This document shows positions 1 to 10,724 of a DNA stretch of 64,000 nt, piece after piece. Both the position numbers and the translations under genes were made by a program. The notes beneath the pieces were generated by a model. The model had not been told where the DNA came from and did not search any database. It saw nothing but the letters and a program-made list of their open reading frames with translations. Source of the stretch: Azorinus chamasolen (lineage: Eukaryota > Mollusca > Bivalvia > Cardiida > Solecurtidae); NCBI GenBank assembly GCA_963576725.1, contig OY755238.1, forward strand, positions 31,118,145 to 31,182,144. The letters run 5' to 3'. Position 1 is the first letter of the stretch. The number at the start of each line of letters is the position of its first letter.

Positions 1-373
1 AAAAATCTTCTTCTCCGAAACTGTAAGGCCTAGACCTTTGAAATTTGGTATGTAGTATCATCTAATTGTTTTCTACCAAGATTATGAACCCTGGACCAAA
101 ATGGCCCCGCCCCTGGCTTATCAGTTTTTCAAAGGAAAATCTTTAAAAATCTCCTGTGAAATTGTAAGGCATAGACCTTTGAACTTTTTATGAAGCATCA
201 TCTAATGTTCCTTTATTAAGATTGTTCAAATTTTAACCTCCAAGCCTAAAATTATGGCCCTTGGTTTCATATTGGCCCCAATCTGAAGCTGATTTATTTT
301 TACATAGAAATACAGTGTAGGCATAAGTCTATAGTAACCAGGTGAGCGATTTAGGGCATCATGGCCCTCTTGT
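1..373 (+). mobile_element. R1b element, 3' part (Helentron-like)
   Basis: Two degenerate tandem units (AATCTTCTTCTC, then GACCTTTGAA, then TGGCCCCGCCCC) are followed by a recognisable 3' end. That end has GGTGAGCGAT at 341-350, the stem-loop AGGGCATCATGGCCCT at 353-368, then CTTGTT. Other R1-type ends in this window have the same order. The 5' end lies outside the window. No coding capacity. Confidence 0.7.
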
Positions 374-571
374 TTTCCTGATACAGATCCCTTTGGACAC
401 ATTTACAAGCAGAGTAGACCCAGATATAAACATATTATTGTGTAAATTATTTCTGCAGTTTAAATGTAATCCTGATGAAACGTGTTTCGATAAACCCGCT
501 ATAAATGCCTTTTCACACTTTTCTGCAAACATAATAGACCTAGATCATAAGCTACTTATTATAAACCTCTA
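374..571. repeat. Two decayed hairpin-MITE heads
   Basis: At about 400-435 and 505-560 there are half copies of the hairpin motif (CAGAGTAGACCCAGAT and GCAAACATAATAGACC), each without its inverted partner. They resemble the left arms of the TTAA MITEs elsewhere in the window. Nothing else is recognisable. Confidence 0.45.
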
Positions 572-1624
572 AGCAAAGTTATAGGGGGTATACTGGAATC
601 AAGATTGTCTGTCCGCCTATCCATCCGCCCATATGTCCCAGATCTCCAGATAAGATGCGTTACAAATTTAAACATTTTAAGAATATCTCCTTTATTTCTT
701 CACCAAACCATATTATACTGTGAACAAACTTTAGAATCTCATCGAAGGGACGATTCTTAACAGTGGTTACAGTATAGGGTTTGGTGGAGAAATGATGAGT
801 TAAGTATTTGTGTATGCACCCTTGTCTGTAGCTCTGTTTACATAGACAAAATTTTGTCCTCGCTTCTTCTACAGTTTTTCACCACGTTTGCTGAAACTTT
901 ACTGGAATTCTTCCTATTATGAGAACTTGAGCACCTGCAATTTTAGCTAACATGAGCAAAGCTTTATGGAGACTTGAATGTCCGTCATGTGTAGTGCGTC
1001 GTCAACAATTTGCTTGTGAACACTCTAGTGATTACAATTTTAGTTCATTTCTTCATGGAACTTGGTCAGAATGATTGTGCTGATAAAATCTCGGACAATC
1101 TCGAAAGTGGGTCTTGTGTGGTTAAACACTAGGTCACTATGTCAAATAGTAGGAAAACCTCGTGACCAATAACAGTTTTATAGTTTATCTGTTTCCTTAC
1201 AGTTATGTCCCTTTGAATTTTGATCAGTTGATCGGTCTGTTTACTTTTTTCTCGCGGCTTCTCAGCAACTGCTCACTGGAATCCAATGAAACTTGACATG
1301 ATGCTTTGTCATGAAGAGGACATCGCATCCAATTATAGTTTTCCAGCTGATTGATTTTCTTACAAAGTTATGCCCCTTTGTTTAAAAGTTTTGTGTTGGT
1401 CCATCTGTTGAATTTTATTCCGCCCAGTTTCTAAGTAACCGCTAATTGGAATCCAATGAAACTTGACATGATGCTTTATCATAAAAAGGATATGCACATC
1501 AAATAATAGTTTTCCAGTTTATCTATTTCCTTACAGAGTTATGCCCCTTCAAATTGAACAAAACTTTTTCATGTGACAGTCACGTTTGTGGGGGTATTAA
1601 TCACATTCAGTGATAGTTCTTGTT
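572..1624 (+). mobile_element. R7 element with a nested R10 fragment
   Basis: The start carries AGGGGGTATACTGGAATC followed by GTCTGTCCGCC. The interior has two tandem units sharing AATCCAATGAAACTTGACAT (at about 1280 and 1450). The 3' end is GGGGGTATTAATCAC-attca-GTGATAGTTCTTGTT, a stem-loop plus terminal motif. An R10-like piece (GCAAAGCT, then CTTGTGAACACTCTAGTG, then AATGATTGT) lies at about 946-1160. Non-coding. Confidence 0.6.
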
Positions 1625-1737
1625 CTCCTGTACTTCATTTCAAACTTCATTATTTCATATACAGTAACACCTCTCTAAGCCAGACTTTTAGTTAGTATAA
1701 ATATCTGTCTTGGAGACAGGTGGCTGGATGACAGTCA

Positions 1738-2268
1738 TCCCAGATAGCAAACATATGTTGGCCCAACGTCGGAAACTTACGTTGGCCCAACGTATTCTTG
1801 CTCGTTGGGCCAATGTTGACCCAACGTGTTGGCAAGACATTGGGCCAACGTCTAACGGCCAACTTAAATACCCAAAGCCAACACTATGCCAACCATTTGC
1901 CAACATTAATACGTTGGCCCAATGTAGGGCCGTCAAATGACATCGTTTGCCAACATTTATACGTTGGCCCAATGATGGGCCAACGTCAAATAACATATCG
2001 TTTGCCAACATTAATACGTTGGCCCAATGTTGGGCCAATGTCAAATGACATATCGTTTGCCAACACTAATACGTTGGCCCAATGTTGGGCCAATGTCAAA
2101 TAACATATCGTTTGCCAACATTTATACGTTGGCCCAATGATGGGCCAACGTCAAATAACATATCGTTTGCCAACACTAATACGTTTTTTGCCAACTGATT
2201 GCCAACTAATTTCCAACCTTTTGCCAATTAATATTGACCAACATTCTGCTTTTGCCAGATAAAATGTG
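1738..2268. repeat. 55-bp palindromic minisatellite element (GTTGGCCCAAC)
   Basis: After CCCAGATAGCAAAC there is an array built on the near-palindrome TTGGCCCAACGTTGGGCCAA. The anchor TCGTTTGCC recurs at 1943, 1998, 2053, 2108 and 2163, an exact 55-bp period, with degenerate units on both sides. The array stays open in several frames on both strands only because of its composition. A related copy at 10725-10960 ends in the inverse terminus, TGCTATCTGGGA. Confidence 0.8.
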
Positions 2269-2867
2269 TCTCAAGTGAATACAAACAATTCAATACTAAA
2301 CTATGTCTTAGAATGCACCAAATGGTCCCCCCTAAACAGTAAAAATAATGAAAAATAATTAAAATGTTATGACAATTTTGAAGTTAGAAGACAAGTAAAT
2401 ATCCCATACGTCTGTGGCACTCTGGATTTACACTGTTTGTAGACCTTCATGACACATTTAAATACAGCATAACTTATTACCATTGAAATTATTTGTCTGC
2501 AATCAGTTGAAATAAAACTTTGCACAGGCTTACTACTACTTATCTGATAGCTCTAGTCTTAAAATTATGTTTTTTCAGCTATGGCACTTCATTTTAAATA
2601 ACAAATACCAAATACATGATATCAGAATATGCACAAGTAACATCAAGACATCCCTTAAGCCTTTATTTTACATAAGAACTCTTGCAAACAGAATAGATAG
2701 ACCCAGATCAGACAGTTCATACAGAAAACTGCCTAATCTAGATCTGCTCTGTTTGCATGTTACTAGGACTGTGCACCATAAGTTGTTATTGTATTCCAGT
2801 TTATCATCTTACGTGCTGATTTCAAAATATATCTATAATCAATTTTAGATTTTGGGTGGAGTTCTGC
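2269..2867. repeat. Non-coding stretch with one hairpin MITE core
   Basis: No exon or terminal structure is visible except the hairpin at 2684-2756. It runs from GCAAACAGAATAG, then GACCCAGATCAGACAG, to CTGCCTAATCTAGATCTGCTCTGTTTGC. The rest is AT-rich unique sequence. Confidence 0.5.
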
Positions 2868-3061
2868 TTAACCTATTCCCCCAACTTTTAGAAACCAGTG
2901 ATAAATAGAGTATTTGCTCAATAGGAGCAAATGCTCTATTTATCACAATGATTTCAAAACTACCAACTTCTGAAATTTGCCCTTTTTCTAGTAAATGCTC
3001 CTTTTCAGTAGATTCATTTACAGAGGTTAGTCTAAAAATAGCCTCTGAGGTAATGGGTTAA
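2868..3061. mobile_element. TTAA-flanked MITE with long palindrome
   Basis: TTAA at 2868-2871 is followed by CCTATTCCC, and GGTAATGGG precedes TTAA at 3058-3061, giving a 194-bp element with TTAA at both ends. Inside is a 22-bp-arm hairpin at 2898-2946 (GTGATAAATAGAG pairing with CTCTATTTATCAC, one mismatch, 5-nt loop). TTAA target sites and CCC/GGG ends suggest a piggyBac-type non-autonomous element. A second copy is at 23011-23193. Confidence 0.6.
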
Positions 3062-3300
3062 ATGTCCAGCATGAAGAGGATTAAAGAAATCAATCCCTGT
3101 GTAAAGCTTTTGTTTTATTAGCCCTGCAGGAGCCAAAATAAATTCTTAATTTAGTTTTCAGAAGGTGATGTATTTAGATTGAGCAAGGATTTCAGTCTTT
3201 CATAAGCACAACAATATTATAATTGTATCAATTAACATTTTATTTTCCACTGCATCATATTATTATGTTAAGTAAATATACTTGGACTGATATTTAGTAG

Positions 3301-3890
3301 TTCAAAATTCAAATCTATTTATAAATCCAAGTCTAATTAAACAGTTTACTTACTGGAGAACCTAAATATATCTTAAAATGAGCGCCGCTGTTCAAAAACC
3401 ATCTATAGGGTATTGCAAACAGTGAAGACCCAGATCAGCTAGTACTGTGTTGTTGGCACAGTATCTGATCAAGGTCTATACTGTCTGCTGCAGTAGATAA
3501 ATAAATTACATAAATTCTGACAAATGTCAAATGGTGAAGACCCTGATCACCTGCTGTGCTGACAGTGTATATTTTATTTTCCCCGGGTTCAAAATTCAAA
3601 TCCAATAATATATCCAAGTCAAATTAACCATTTTATTTACTGGAGAATCTAAATATATCTTAAAATGAGCGCCACTGTGCGAAAACAAACTAAAGGACAT
3701 TGCAAACAGTGCAGACCCAGATCAGCAACTGCGCTGTTGGCACAGTATCTGATCAGGGTCTACACTGTCTGCTGCAGTAGATAAATAAATTACATTGATT
3801 CTGACAAGTGTCAAATGGTGAAGACCTTGATCACATGCTGTGTTGATAGTGCATGGCGGCTGATCTGGGTCTGCACTGTTTGTGATAGCA
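3301..3890. repeat. 287-bp tandem duplication carrying hairpin MITE cores
   Basis: TTCAAAATTCAAATC occurs at 3301 and again at 3588. The two copies are alignable throughout: both have CTAAATATATCTTAAAATGA, the hairpin (GCAAACAGTG, GACCCAGATCAG, CAGTATCTGATCA, GGTCTA, CTGTCTGC) and AGTAGATAAATAAATTACAT. They differ by point changes, so the duplication is not recent. Non-coding. Confidence 0.7.
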
Positions 3891-4242
3891 TATATAGTTG
3901 GTTTTTCCACAGCAGAGTTCAAATGTTCATTGATGTTATCTTTCAGAGCACTATAGTACATGATGTACTTAGTCTTTTATGAACTGTAGCATGAGCAGGG
4001 TTGATTTTCACTTTCTTCAATGTCTTTTTCCATGCTTTGCTGCCTCTTCCTTCGCAAAGTTTGTCCACCTGCCCGGTCCTTGGAAAAACTGATCCACTTT
4101 TCCATCTGTCTCTATCTCCTACAGCTACAGTGCTGCAACATCTGATGCTTTTTACAGCCCCTGAAATATTTTATTAACTAAGCTTGTATATGAACAATGC
4201 TTACTCTTTTCCTTATAGATACACAGGCCTTTTAATGCCTTA
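3891..4242. other. No gene or repeat boundary recognised
   Basis: Both strands were read. There is no convincing ORF, splice-flanked segment or terminal repeat. A few short stretches look open on one strand but have no family signature. Confidence 0.4.
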
Positions 4243-4505
4243 GCAAACAAAGTAGACCTTGATTAGGCAGCTCATATAATAGCTGCCTGATCAGGGTCTA
4301 CCCTGTTTGCTTATAGAAAAAAAACTATAGAGCAGATTCTCTACTACATGTTTATAAAACCTCTGATTTTAAACAAAGTAGACTCTGATTAGGCAGCTCC
4401 TATAAAAGCTGCCTGATCAGAGTCTAATCTGTTTGCTTATAGAAACATTATGGAGCAGATTCTCTACTGCGTGTACTTGTTTATAAAAACTTCTGATTTT
4501 AGACA
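4243..4505. repeat. Tandem pair of hairpin MITE cores (127-bp period)
   Basis: Two hairpins lie at 4243-4310 and 4370-4436. Each has an A(A)GTAGAC left arm, GATTAGGCAGCTC, a short loop, GCTGCCTGATCAG and a TGTTTGCTTATAG right arm. Each is followed by GAGCAGATTCTCTACT, so the whole 127-bp block is duplicated. Confidence 0.7.
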
Positions 4506-5343
4506 AGTTTTCCTAAAGATTTTTTCCCATTTGGATCTCATTTAACTCTTTGCCAAAGGCAAAACTTTGTACACTCTCGCCTCTGCCTTGCTCTATGGTA
4601 TCGATATTGGGTGAGTGTCAAACAATTTGGATAGTGTCAAACAATTTGCATCTGAATGAGATGCCAAGGTACCCCACATCTTATCTGTATCCAAACTCTG
4701 GTCGCCCTTAGCATGCAAACTATTAAACACACCTATCCTTCAGGAAACTTCTAATCTGGGCATTTACTTTGTGCAAATAATAAGTGTGAAGGCATATACA
4801 TTATTAATTGTGTTTTTAGTAGCCATCTAAAAGGGAAAACAACTACTTACCATCAGTTTTAATGCAATAAAAATGCAGAATGCAAAAGGTTGCATAACTG
4901 CATGGTAACATCTACTCAATTCTTTGCTCAATGTATTAGAATGGAAAGTAATTTAATTAACTATTCACAGTGGGTGGACTTTTGCATAAATGTTACACAG
5001 GGAAAGGGTTAAGTGTAAGAATGAAATGTGGATAAATGGATTTGTGAAAGTAAGCATGTTGATTATAGATTACTCTTCTGGTTCAAAAATATATACATGT
5101 ATGTAAAAATAATAATGATTGAGTAATGCATGTGCTATTTGTAAACAATACATGTAATGCATGCAGATCATTCCAACATTCCTCCTTTATTTTCAAACCT
5201 AACCCTTAGCCCATCACATATTTTTTATCACCCTGTCTTCTTTTAATATCAATTGTAAGCAAATCTTTACAAAAGTATACAGGATGTGTTGAAATGAATT
5301 TCCATGGCAAAAACATAGGGCATGCAGTCATGGATTTTCTATG
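4506..5343. other. Unassigned AT-rich region
   Basis: TTTAACTCTTTGCC at about 4547, with CAAACAATTTGGATAG and ATCCAAACTC further on, is a broken copy of the GGATCC-type hairpin MITE. The remaining 600 bp show no coding or terminal signal. Confidence 0.35.
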
Positions 5344-5396
5344 GCAAACAGTGCAGACCCAGATGAGAGAGCTCCTATAGGGTCTACACTATTTGC
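5344..5396. repeat. Short hairpin MITE core
   Basis: GCAAACAGTGCAGACCCAGA at the left and GGGTCTACACTATTTGC at the right form an incomplete hairpin of the common GCAAACAG family. The middle is truncated. Confidence 0.55.
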
Positions 5397-5501
5397 AAAT
5401 GTGACTATTTAATTAACCAAAACACATCTTCATAAAATCATAATACACATGAGTATTATGCATGCATATAATTAAACAATACAAAAAGAAGTTTACTTAC
5501 A

Positions 5502-5605
5502 TCAGGTTGATATTGCAGATCATCTAAATCTTGCAAGACTGGCAAGCTATATCGCCTGGTCAAGCAGTTCAAACTGGTGTGCAGCACTCTAAGTGTTACG
5601 ATTCC
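5502..5605 (-). CDS. Possible single exon, unknown gene (weak)
   Basis: On the minus strand a segment open for about 35 codons (containing CLTRRYSLPVLQDLDDLQYQ) ends exactly at a consensus donor, GAT|GTAAGT. The upstream AG (ATAACAG|GAATC) lacks a strong polypyrimidine tract. The codons look protein-like, and no repeat family here covers this stretch. I do not recognise the protein. It could be a real exon of a minus-strand gene or a fossil exon carried by an element. Confidence 0.25.
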
Positions 5606-5752
5606 TGTTATTCATAGATGCTATCTGGCACCTGCATAAGCCCATTAGTTGCTGACCAGCTTGAATAATGGAGCATTTTGAAGTAGATTAGAAGACTTAA
5701 TCCACATTACCACTAGCAACCGATCAGTTTGTACTGATCTGCTCAATAGAAT

Positions 5753-5951
5753 TTAACCCTTTATACCTCACACATATAAGCCGTTCAACATCCATGCAAA
5801 CAGAGTAGACCTAGCTAATGCAGCACCCAATCAGGGTCTACTATATGTGCTTACAGAAATTTTACTCATTTGATTATACAGTGACAGTATTTTGTTTTTA
5901 TTTTGTGTACAATGATATTTCATGCATTTAATTATTAACAATGAGCTTATT
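5753..5951 (+). mobile_element. TTAA MITE, left part, cut by the R2 element
   Basis: TTAACCCTTTATACCTCAC begins at 5753. It is followed by GCAAACAGAGTAGACC, a partial right arm (CAATCAGGGTCTACT) and sequence matching the right half of full-length copies. The right terminus is missing because R2 begins at 5952. Confidence 0.55.
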
Positions 5952-6040
5952 ATGTCTCCCCCATTTATGGGGAGATATATTGTTTTTGCCAGAGTTGTCT
6001 GTCTGTCTGTCCGTCTGTCCGTCCGTCCGCACTCACCAAA

Positions 6041-6271
6041 GGGTAGTTGTGTGACTTTTTCTAACTAGTCCCACAAGTAAAATCATTAACCTGGCCATCT
6101 CTTGTGACATTAACCTGGCCATTTCTTGTGACATTAACCTGGCCAGTTGTGGGACATAGGGTTAGGGTTAGCTTCCAGATCATTCTTTTCCAAAGTTAGA
6201 GCCAAAAATAGTTTTTCTTGTGGGACTAGTCACACAAGAAAAGATCAAAGGAAAAAGTCACACAACTACCC
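6041..6271. mobile_element. 231-bp MITE with 21-bp TIRs carrying GGGTTA repeats
   Basis: Perfect 21-bp inverted ends: GGGTAGTTGTGTGAC-TTTTTC at 6041-6061 and its complement at 6251-6271. An inner inverted pair (ACTAGTCCCACAAG / CTTGTGGGACTAGT) extends the foldback. The centre has three CATTAACCTGGCCA-type units and GGGTTAGGGTTA, two telomere-type hexamers. It sits in the 5' leader of R2, after ACTCACCAAA. Confidence 0.75.
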
Positions 6272-6286
6272 ATTTGTTAGCATGTC

Positions 6287-6318
<32 letters not shown>

Positions 6319-7199
6319 ACAAACTTGTGTCGTGCGTATCTCTGAAACCAGTTGGGCTAGAGTCACCAAACTTCACAGGAATGTTCACCAGCATGAGTTG
6401 TTGTGCACCTATGGTTTTTGAATTGTCACCTCCTGATAATTCTTGAGTTATTGCCCCTGATATGAATACTTAAATTTATACAAACTTTGTGTCGCGCGTA
6501 TCTCTGAAACCAGTAGGGCTAGAGTCACCAAACTTCACAGGATTGTTCACAAGCATGAGTTGTTTTGCTCTTGGGATTTTTGAATTGTCTCCCCTTGATA
6601 ATTCTTGAGTTACTGCCCCTGATATAATTACTTTAAATTAGAGAAACTTTGTGTCATGCATATCTTTAAAACCACTAGGGCTAGAGTCACCAAACTTCAC
6701 AGGAATGTTCACCAGCATGGGTTGTTGTGCACCTGTTTTTTTTTAATTGTCTCCCCCTGTTAACTTTGGAGTTACTGCCCCTGATAACTTAAAATGAGAC
6801 AAACTTTACTTAGTGTTGTGCATATCTCTGAAACCACAAGGGATAGAGTCACCAAACTTCACAGGAATGTTGACCAGCATGAGTTGTTGTGCACCTGGGA
6901 TTTTTTAATTGTCTCCCCTTGATGATTCTTGAGTTACTGCCCCTGATATGATTACTTTAAATTAGAGAAACTTTGTGTCATGCATATCTTTAAAACCACT
7001 AGGGCTAGAGTCACCAGCATGGGTTGTTGTGCACCTGGTTTTTAGGGTTTCGGCTTTTGCCGAAATCCTTATAAAATGGATTGCGACTCAAACTATGGCG
7101 GAAAACCCTATTGCACGAGCTCTACCTAGCGGGAATCCCCCTAAGAGAATACGCGCATGTGCAGTGCATGGCTTACAATCCGGTTCCGGAATCTTACCA

Positions 7200-7341
7200 A
7201 ATATTTATAATGAGATATGGAAGTTGGATCCATTAGCAAACAGAGCAGACCCTGATCATATGGAAGCGAGCTGTCTTATCTGGGTCGAATCTGTTTGCAG
7301 AGGCATGAAAATAAGTTTATATGAGGGAAATTAAGGGTTAA
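7200..7341 (-). mobile_element. TTAA MITE remnant
   Basis: A hairpin at 7236-7298 (GCAAACAGAGCAGACC to GGGTCGAATCTGTTTGC) is followed by TATGAGGGAAATTAAGGG and TTAA at 7338-7341. These are the right end and target site of the TTAA MITE in inverse orientation. The left end is missing. Confidence 0.55.
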
Positions 7342-7494
7342 ATAGACTCTTCTGTTCTTCACATCAAAAGCTACAGTATAAAGGTTAGAGCACTGGTGGT
7401 CAGTAGTGCAGGGCAACTGTTACATCATGCTAAAATCTCTCGAGGTCATACGCTTAACTCTTTGCACGCTAGCGGCGAAACTGTGATTACCTTT

Positions 7495-7560
7495 GCAAAC
7501 AGTTTGGATCCAGATGAGAGGCCACATATTTCTGCGTCTCATCAGGATCCAAACTGTTTG
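7495..7560. repeat. GGATCC-type hairpin MITE core
   Basis: GCAAACAGTTTGGATCCAGA and the complementary CAGGATCCAAACTGTTTG flank a GATGAG...CTCATC stem. It is preceded by CTTAACTCTTTGCACGCT, the usual leader of this second hairpin family (compare 26100). The stem is nearly perfect, so this is a relatively young copy. Confidence 0.7.
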
Positions 7561-7779
7561 TCATCTTGATCATATTTTTGCATAAAATGAAAGAAGGTTT
7601 ATTGAAGAATTGAAGCAGACGGCAATTGTTGCAAACGAAAAATCACTCAGCATTGTAAGGATTATGCAAGCTGTAGAGATCTGTTATATCGTCTGCTTCA
7701 GGTTTGTCATCATTTGAATTTCTAAAAGATCAGTTTTAGGCATTTTGACCTAAGGCAAAATTGTCACAAGTTGTAAACA

Positions 7780-8060
7780 GTTTAGACTTAGGTCAAACAG
7801 TTACTTGGTATTAGATCTGAATCCAAACAGGGTGAAGGTTGTGACGGTGAACAAGTGTTCTAAGTTAAAAGCTTTATCTCAAAGGGTTATATAAATAAAT
7901 GGACTTTAACAAAGCCTTAACCAAAAATTCTAAGTTAAAAAGGGGCATAATTCAGTCAAAATGCTTGACAGAGTTATTTACTCTTGCCTACAGGTGAAGG
8001 TTGTGACGGTGAACAGGTGTTCCAAATTTCAAAGCTTTATCACAAAGTGTTATGTAAATA
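7780..8060 (-). repeat. Two tandem units of a minus-strand Helentron-like array
   Basis: GTGAAGGTTGTGACGGTGAAC occurs near 7833 and 7994 (about 161 bp apart). Each copy is followed by a version of GCTTTATC-CAAAG and preceded by AGGGGCATAA-type sequence. On the minus strand this reads TTATGCCCCT, the phrase at the end of units in R1, R2 and R7. Confidence 0.5.
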
Positions 8061-8504
8061 AGTGGACTTGTTCCACATAAATTGAGGTTAACATTTTTGC
8101 TTAACGCAAATGCTAAACGCAAATTCAAAGTCCAATTAAGCGACCTTGACCTTAGATAAATGAGCCGGGACTTGGCAGGCTACTGTAGCATGTCTAGATA
8201 AACATTTTGGTTAAATTTGGGAAGGATCCACCAAGCGGAACTTGAGTTAGAGATGTTACAGACAGACAGACCGGTTAACATTTTTGCTAAACGCAAATTC
8301 TAAGTCCAATTGTGTAACCTTGACCTTGGATAAACAAACCGGGACTTGGCAGGCTACTGTAGCATGTCTAGATAAACATTGTGACTAAATTTGAGAAGGA
8401 TCCACCAAGCGGAACTTGAGTTAGAGATGTTACAGACGGACAGACAACCAGACGGACAGACAGCGCCATTCCATAATACGTCCCGTTTTTTCAAACAGGC
8501 GTAT
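8060..8504 (-). mobile_element. R5 element, minus strand, short array
   Basis: Read on the minus strand it starts at 8504 with ATACGCCTG-tttgaaaaaa-CGGGACGTATTATGG. CTGTCTGTCCGTC, GTAACATCTCTAACTCAAG, two units of about 175 bp and a decayed 3' end (AACCTCAATTTATG) follow. It matches the long plus-strand R5 at 46206-47880. Confidence 0.7.
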
Positions 8505-10453
8505 AAAAATCATTAACAGCAAAAAGGCAGAGAGGCAAACAAAATGAGACAAAGCACTTTCTTATCTTTTAATTTATATACATCTCATCATTTATTGATT
8601 AACGTGTCAGGCGTATAGTATCTTATAGTGTCGTATAGTATCTTATAGTAATGTATGTAATTTATTTCTTATTCATATCATTTATTTCTATGACGCCGGT
8701 TACTGATCAGGGTCTGTAGTGTTTACTACAACACTAACTGTTATTTGCATGTATGACTATAATTTATTTTTAATTATATCATTTATTGATATATACTTGT
8801 TACATGTATGATGCTGCAAATAGCGAAGACCCTGGCCAGTTGTGGTAACTGATCGGGGTATGTATTGTTTGCAGCACAGACTCACAAACTGGCCCTGAAC
8901 TCACACTCGCAGTCTCCTCAGGAAAAAGTAAGAAAATACAATGCAATCACACGCAAAGACAAAGTATAGGCATGTATAAACTATTCTATGAACTTCAGGG
9001 TATTTTCTGTTTGCAAAAGCATAGATAGGCTTATTTTTGCTCAAACCAATTGTACCCGATATGGAACCCTGAAATTGTCTTCACTATATAATATAAAGTG
9101 AAACAATATTATGTGTCTAACAACCCATATACCAATAGGAGGTTTTACTTCAAAATTTCACCCATGATAATCTGTCAACCTTGATGTGAAGATTTTCTTA
9201 AATAATGTAATTTATGCTCTGATCATTTTACCAGAGTTATGTATAACACATAGCCAAAAGTGCTTGATATAGAGGCACTATTGTTAGCGGGAGGGGTGCA
9301 TCAGTGACTTGGAAACAATTTTCTAGTTAATTTTATTTTCCCTGTTGTGTCCTGCCATGCTAAGTTGAAATATATTTGTTACTTTATAATTTGTCATATT
9401 GTTAATATCACCCCACAGTATATTTGGCAATTATTTGTAGGGTATTTAGAATCACAAGGAAATATATGTTTAAAATTGGTGGAGGTGTATATATGGATAA
9501 GTGAATGATGCATGCTAATTACTGTTATGGTCCACCAGATAGTAGCAGAAGTATGACCCTTACTTTCAAATAATGGAGTGATAGCTCTATACTACATTAA
9601 ACATCAATGTTGGCTCTATTGGCACAAAGTGGCAAGTTGAGCTATTGGAATCGTCCTGTGTGTGACATGTTCATAAAACAATTCTTTAAATGTCTTCCAA
9701 ACTACTGACATGATTTTCAGAAAAATCCACAGCAAACAATCAATATAATATATATTATGTCCGAAACCTTCAGTACTGTCAGTACTTTGATTTTTAATTG
9801 TCCCCCCCTGATAATTCTTGAGTTACTGCCCCTGATATGTTAACTTAAAATTAGAGAAACTTTGTGCTGCACGTATCTCTGAAACCAGTAGGGCTAGAGT
9901 CACCAAACTTCACAGGAATGTTCACCAGCATGAGTTGTTGTGCATCTGGGTTTTTTAATTGTCTCCTCCTGATAACTTTGGAGTTACTGCCCCTTATGAC
10001 AAAATAAGAGAAACTTTACGTTGTGTCACATGTATCTCTGAAACCACTAGTACTAGAGTCACCAAACTTCACAAGAATATTGACTAGCATGTGTTTTTGT
10101 GTACCTGGGGCTTTTGAATTGTCTCCCCCTGACAATGTTGGAGTTGTTGCCACTGATGACTTAAAATTAGACCCTGATAAGTTTGGAGTTACAGACATTA
10201 CACTTGTGTATTGGAAAGAGGATGGGAGGGGGAGACATCTGTTTTTGTGACAAAAACAAACCTCTAGTTTAGTTTTGCTTGAACATTCAACCCATGGAAT
10301 GTACGTGTTATATTATAGATGTGTTCATTTCACTCTAAGATCATACATAAATATTTCTCAAGTAAAAATAACAATATCTTGAAAATTGATTGTAGTTCTT
10401 GTGAAATTATAAATACAGTTATATAGGTTGATTAAAATTGTTGAACATATAGT

Positions 10454-10619
10454 TTAACCCTTACCACGTGGTAAAACAAGTCATCTAGCTCTAGCTGTTT
10501 AAATTTTAAACTTCTTCAAGCTGTATTATAAACTGAAGCCATTCGGTGAAGTTTAAACAATCAAAGCAGGTAAGGAATAATGCATGCACAGTTTCGCCCT
10601 AGGCAAACTGAAGGGTCAA
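10454..10619. mobile_element. Short TTAA MITE
   Basis: TTAACCCTTACCACGTGG at the left and CTGAAGGGTCAA at the right (terminal TTAA mutated to TCAA) bound 166 bp. The ends match the CCC/GGG plus TTAA pattern, but the interior differs from the hairpin MITEs. Confidence 0.45.
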
Positions 10620-10724
10620 ATACTTGTTACTTACATTCAACACTTCTGACCTATCTGTCTGTGTTGGGCTAATGCATGTATCTTTTCAGAACTACTATAA
10701 TTACCTAATATGTTCGAATAAACA

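Larger units (their letters stand above)
7044..9792 (+). mobile_element. R11 element nested in R2
   Basis: It interrupts an R2 unit (left flank GCACCTGGTTTTT, right flank TTTTTAATTGTCC). The 5' palindrome AGGGTTTCGG-ctttt-GCCGAAATCC is matched at the 3' end by TCCGAAACC, followed by the stem-loop AGTACT-gtc-AGTACT and TTTGATTT. This is the same end plan as R1-R7. The interior is a patchwork of older repeats, listed separately. At 8505-9730 there is one decayed hairpin (about 8815-8880) and otherwise no recognisable feature. Confidence 0.5.
5952..10270 (+). mobile_element. R2 element (composite, interrupted by R11)
   Basis: The 5' palindrome ATGTCTCCCCC-atttat-GGGGAGATAT is followed by TATTGTTTTTGCCAGAG and a CTGT/CCGT microsatellite. 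Then come units with a 162-bp period: TTCACAGG recurs at 6372, 6534, 6696 and 6858, with TCTCTGAAACCA, CACCAGCATGAGTTG and GAGTTACTGCCCC in each. The array stops near 7043, resumes at about 9790 and ends in GGGGGAGACAT, the hairpin GTTTTTGTGACAAAAAC and CCTCTAGTTT. The open frames in it (for example 6147-6446) are repeat translations. Confidence 0.75.

Noticed and set aside
1688..2103. Overlapping frames on both strands of the GTTGGCCC region
   Set aside because: The palindromic minisatellite lacks stops in several frames. Repeat peptides such as RWANV/TLAQ arise from the unit.
6158..6172. Telomeric repeat tract
   Set aside because: Only two GGGTTA units (three in the copy near 12020) inside a MITE; no terminal or extended array.
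6147..6446. Conserved ORF because a near-identical one occurs at 12005-12439
   Set aside because: Both are the same MITE plus R2 leader sequence. Identity reflects element copies, not a coding constraint.
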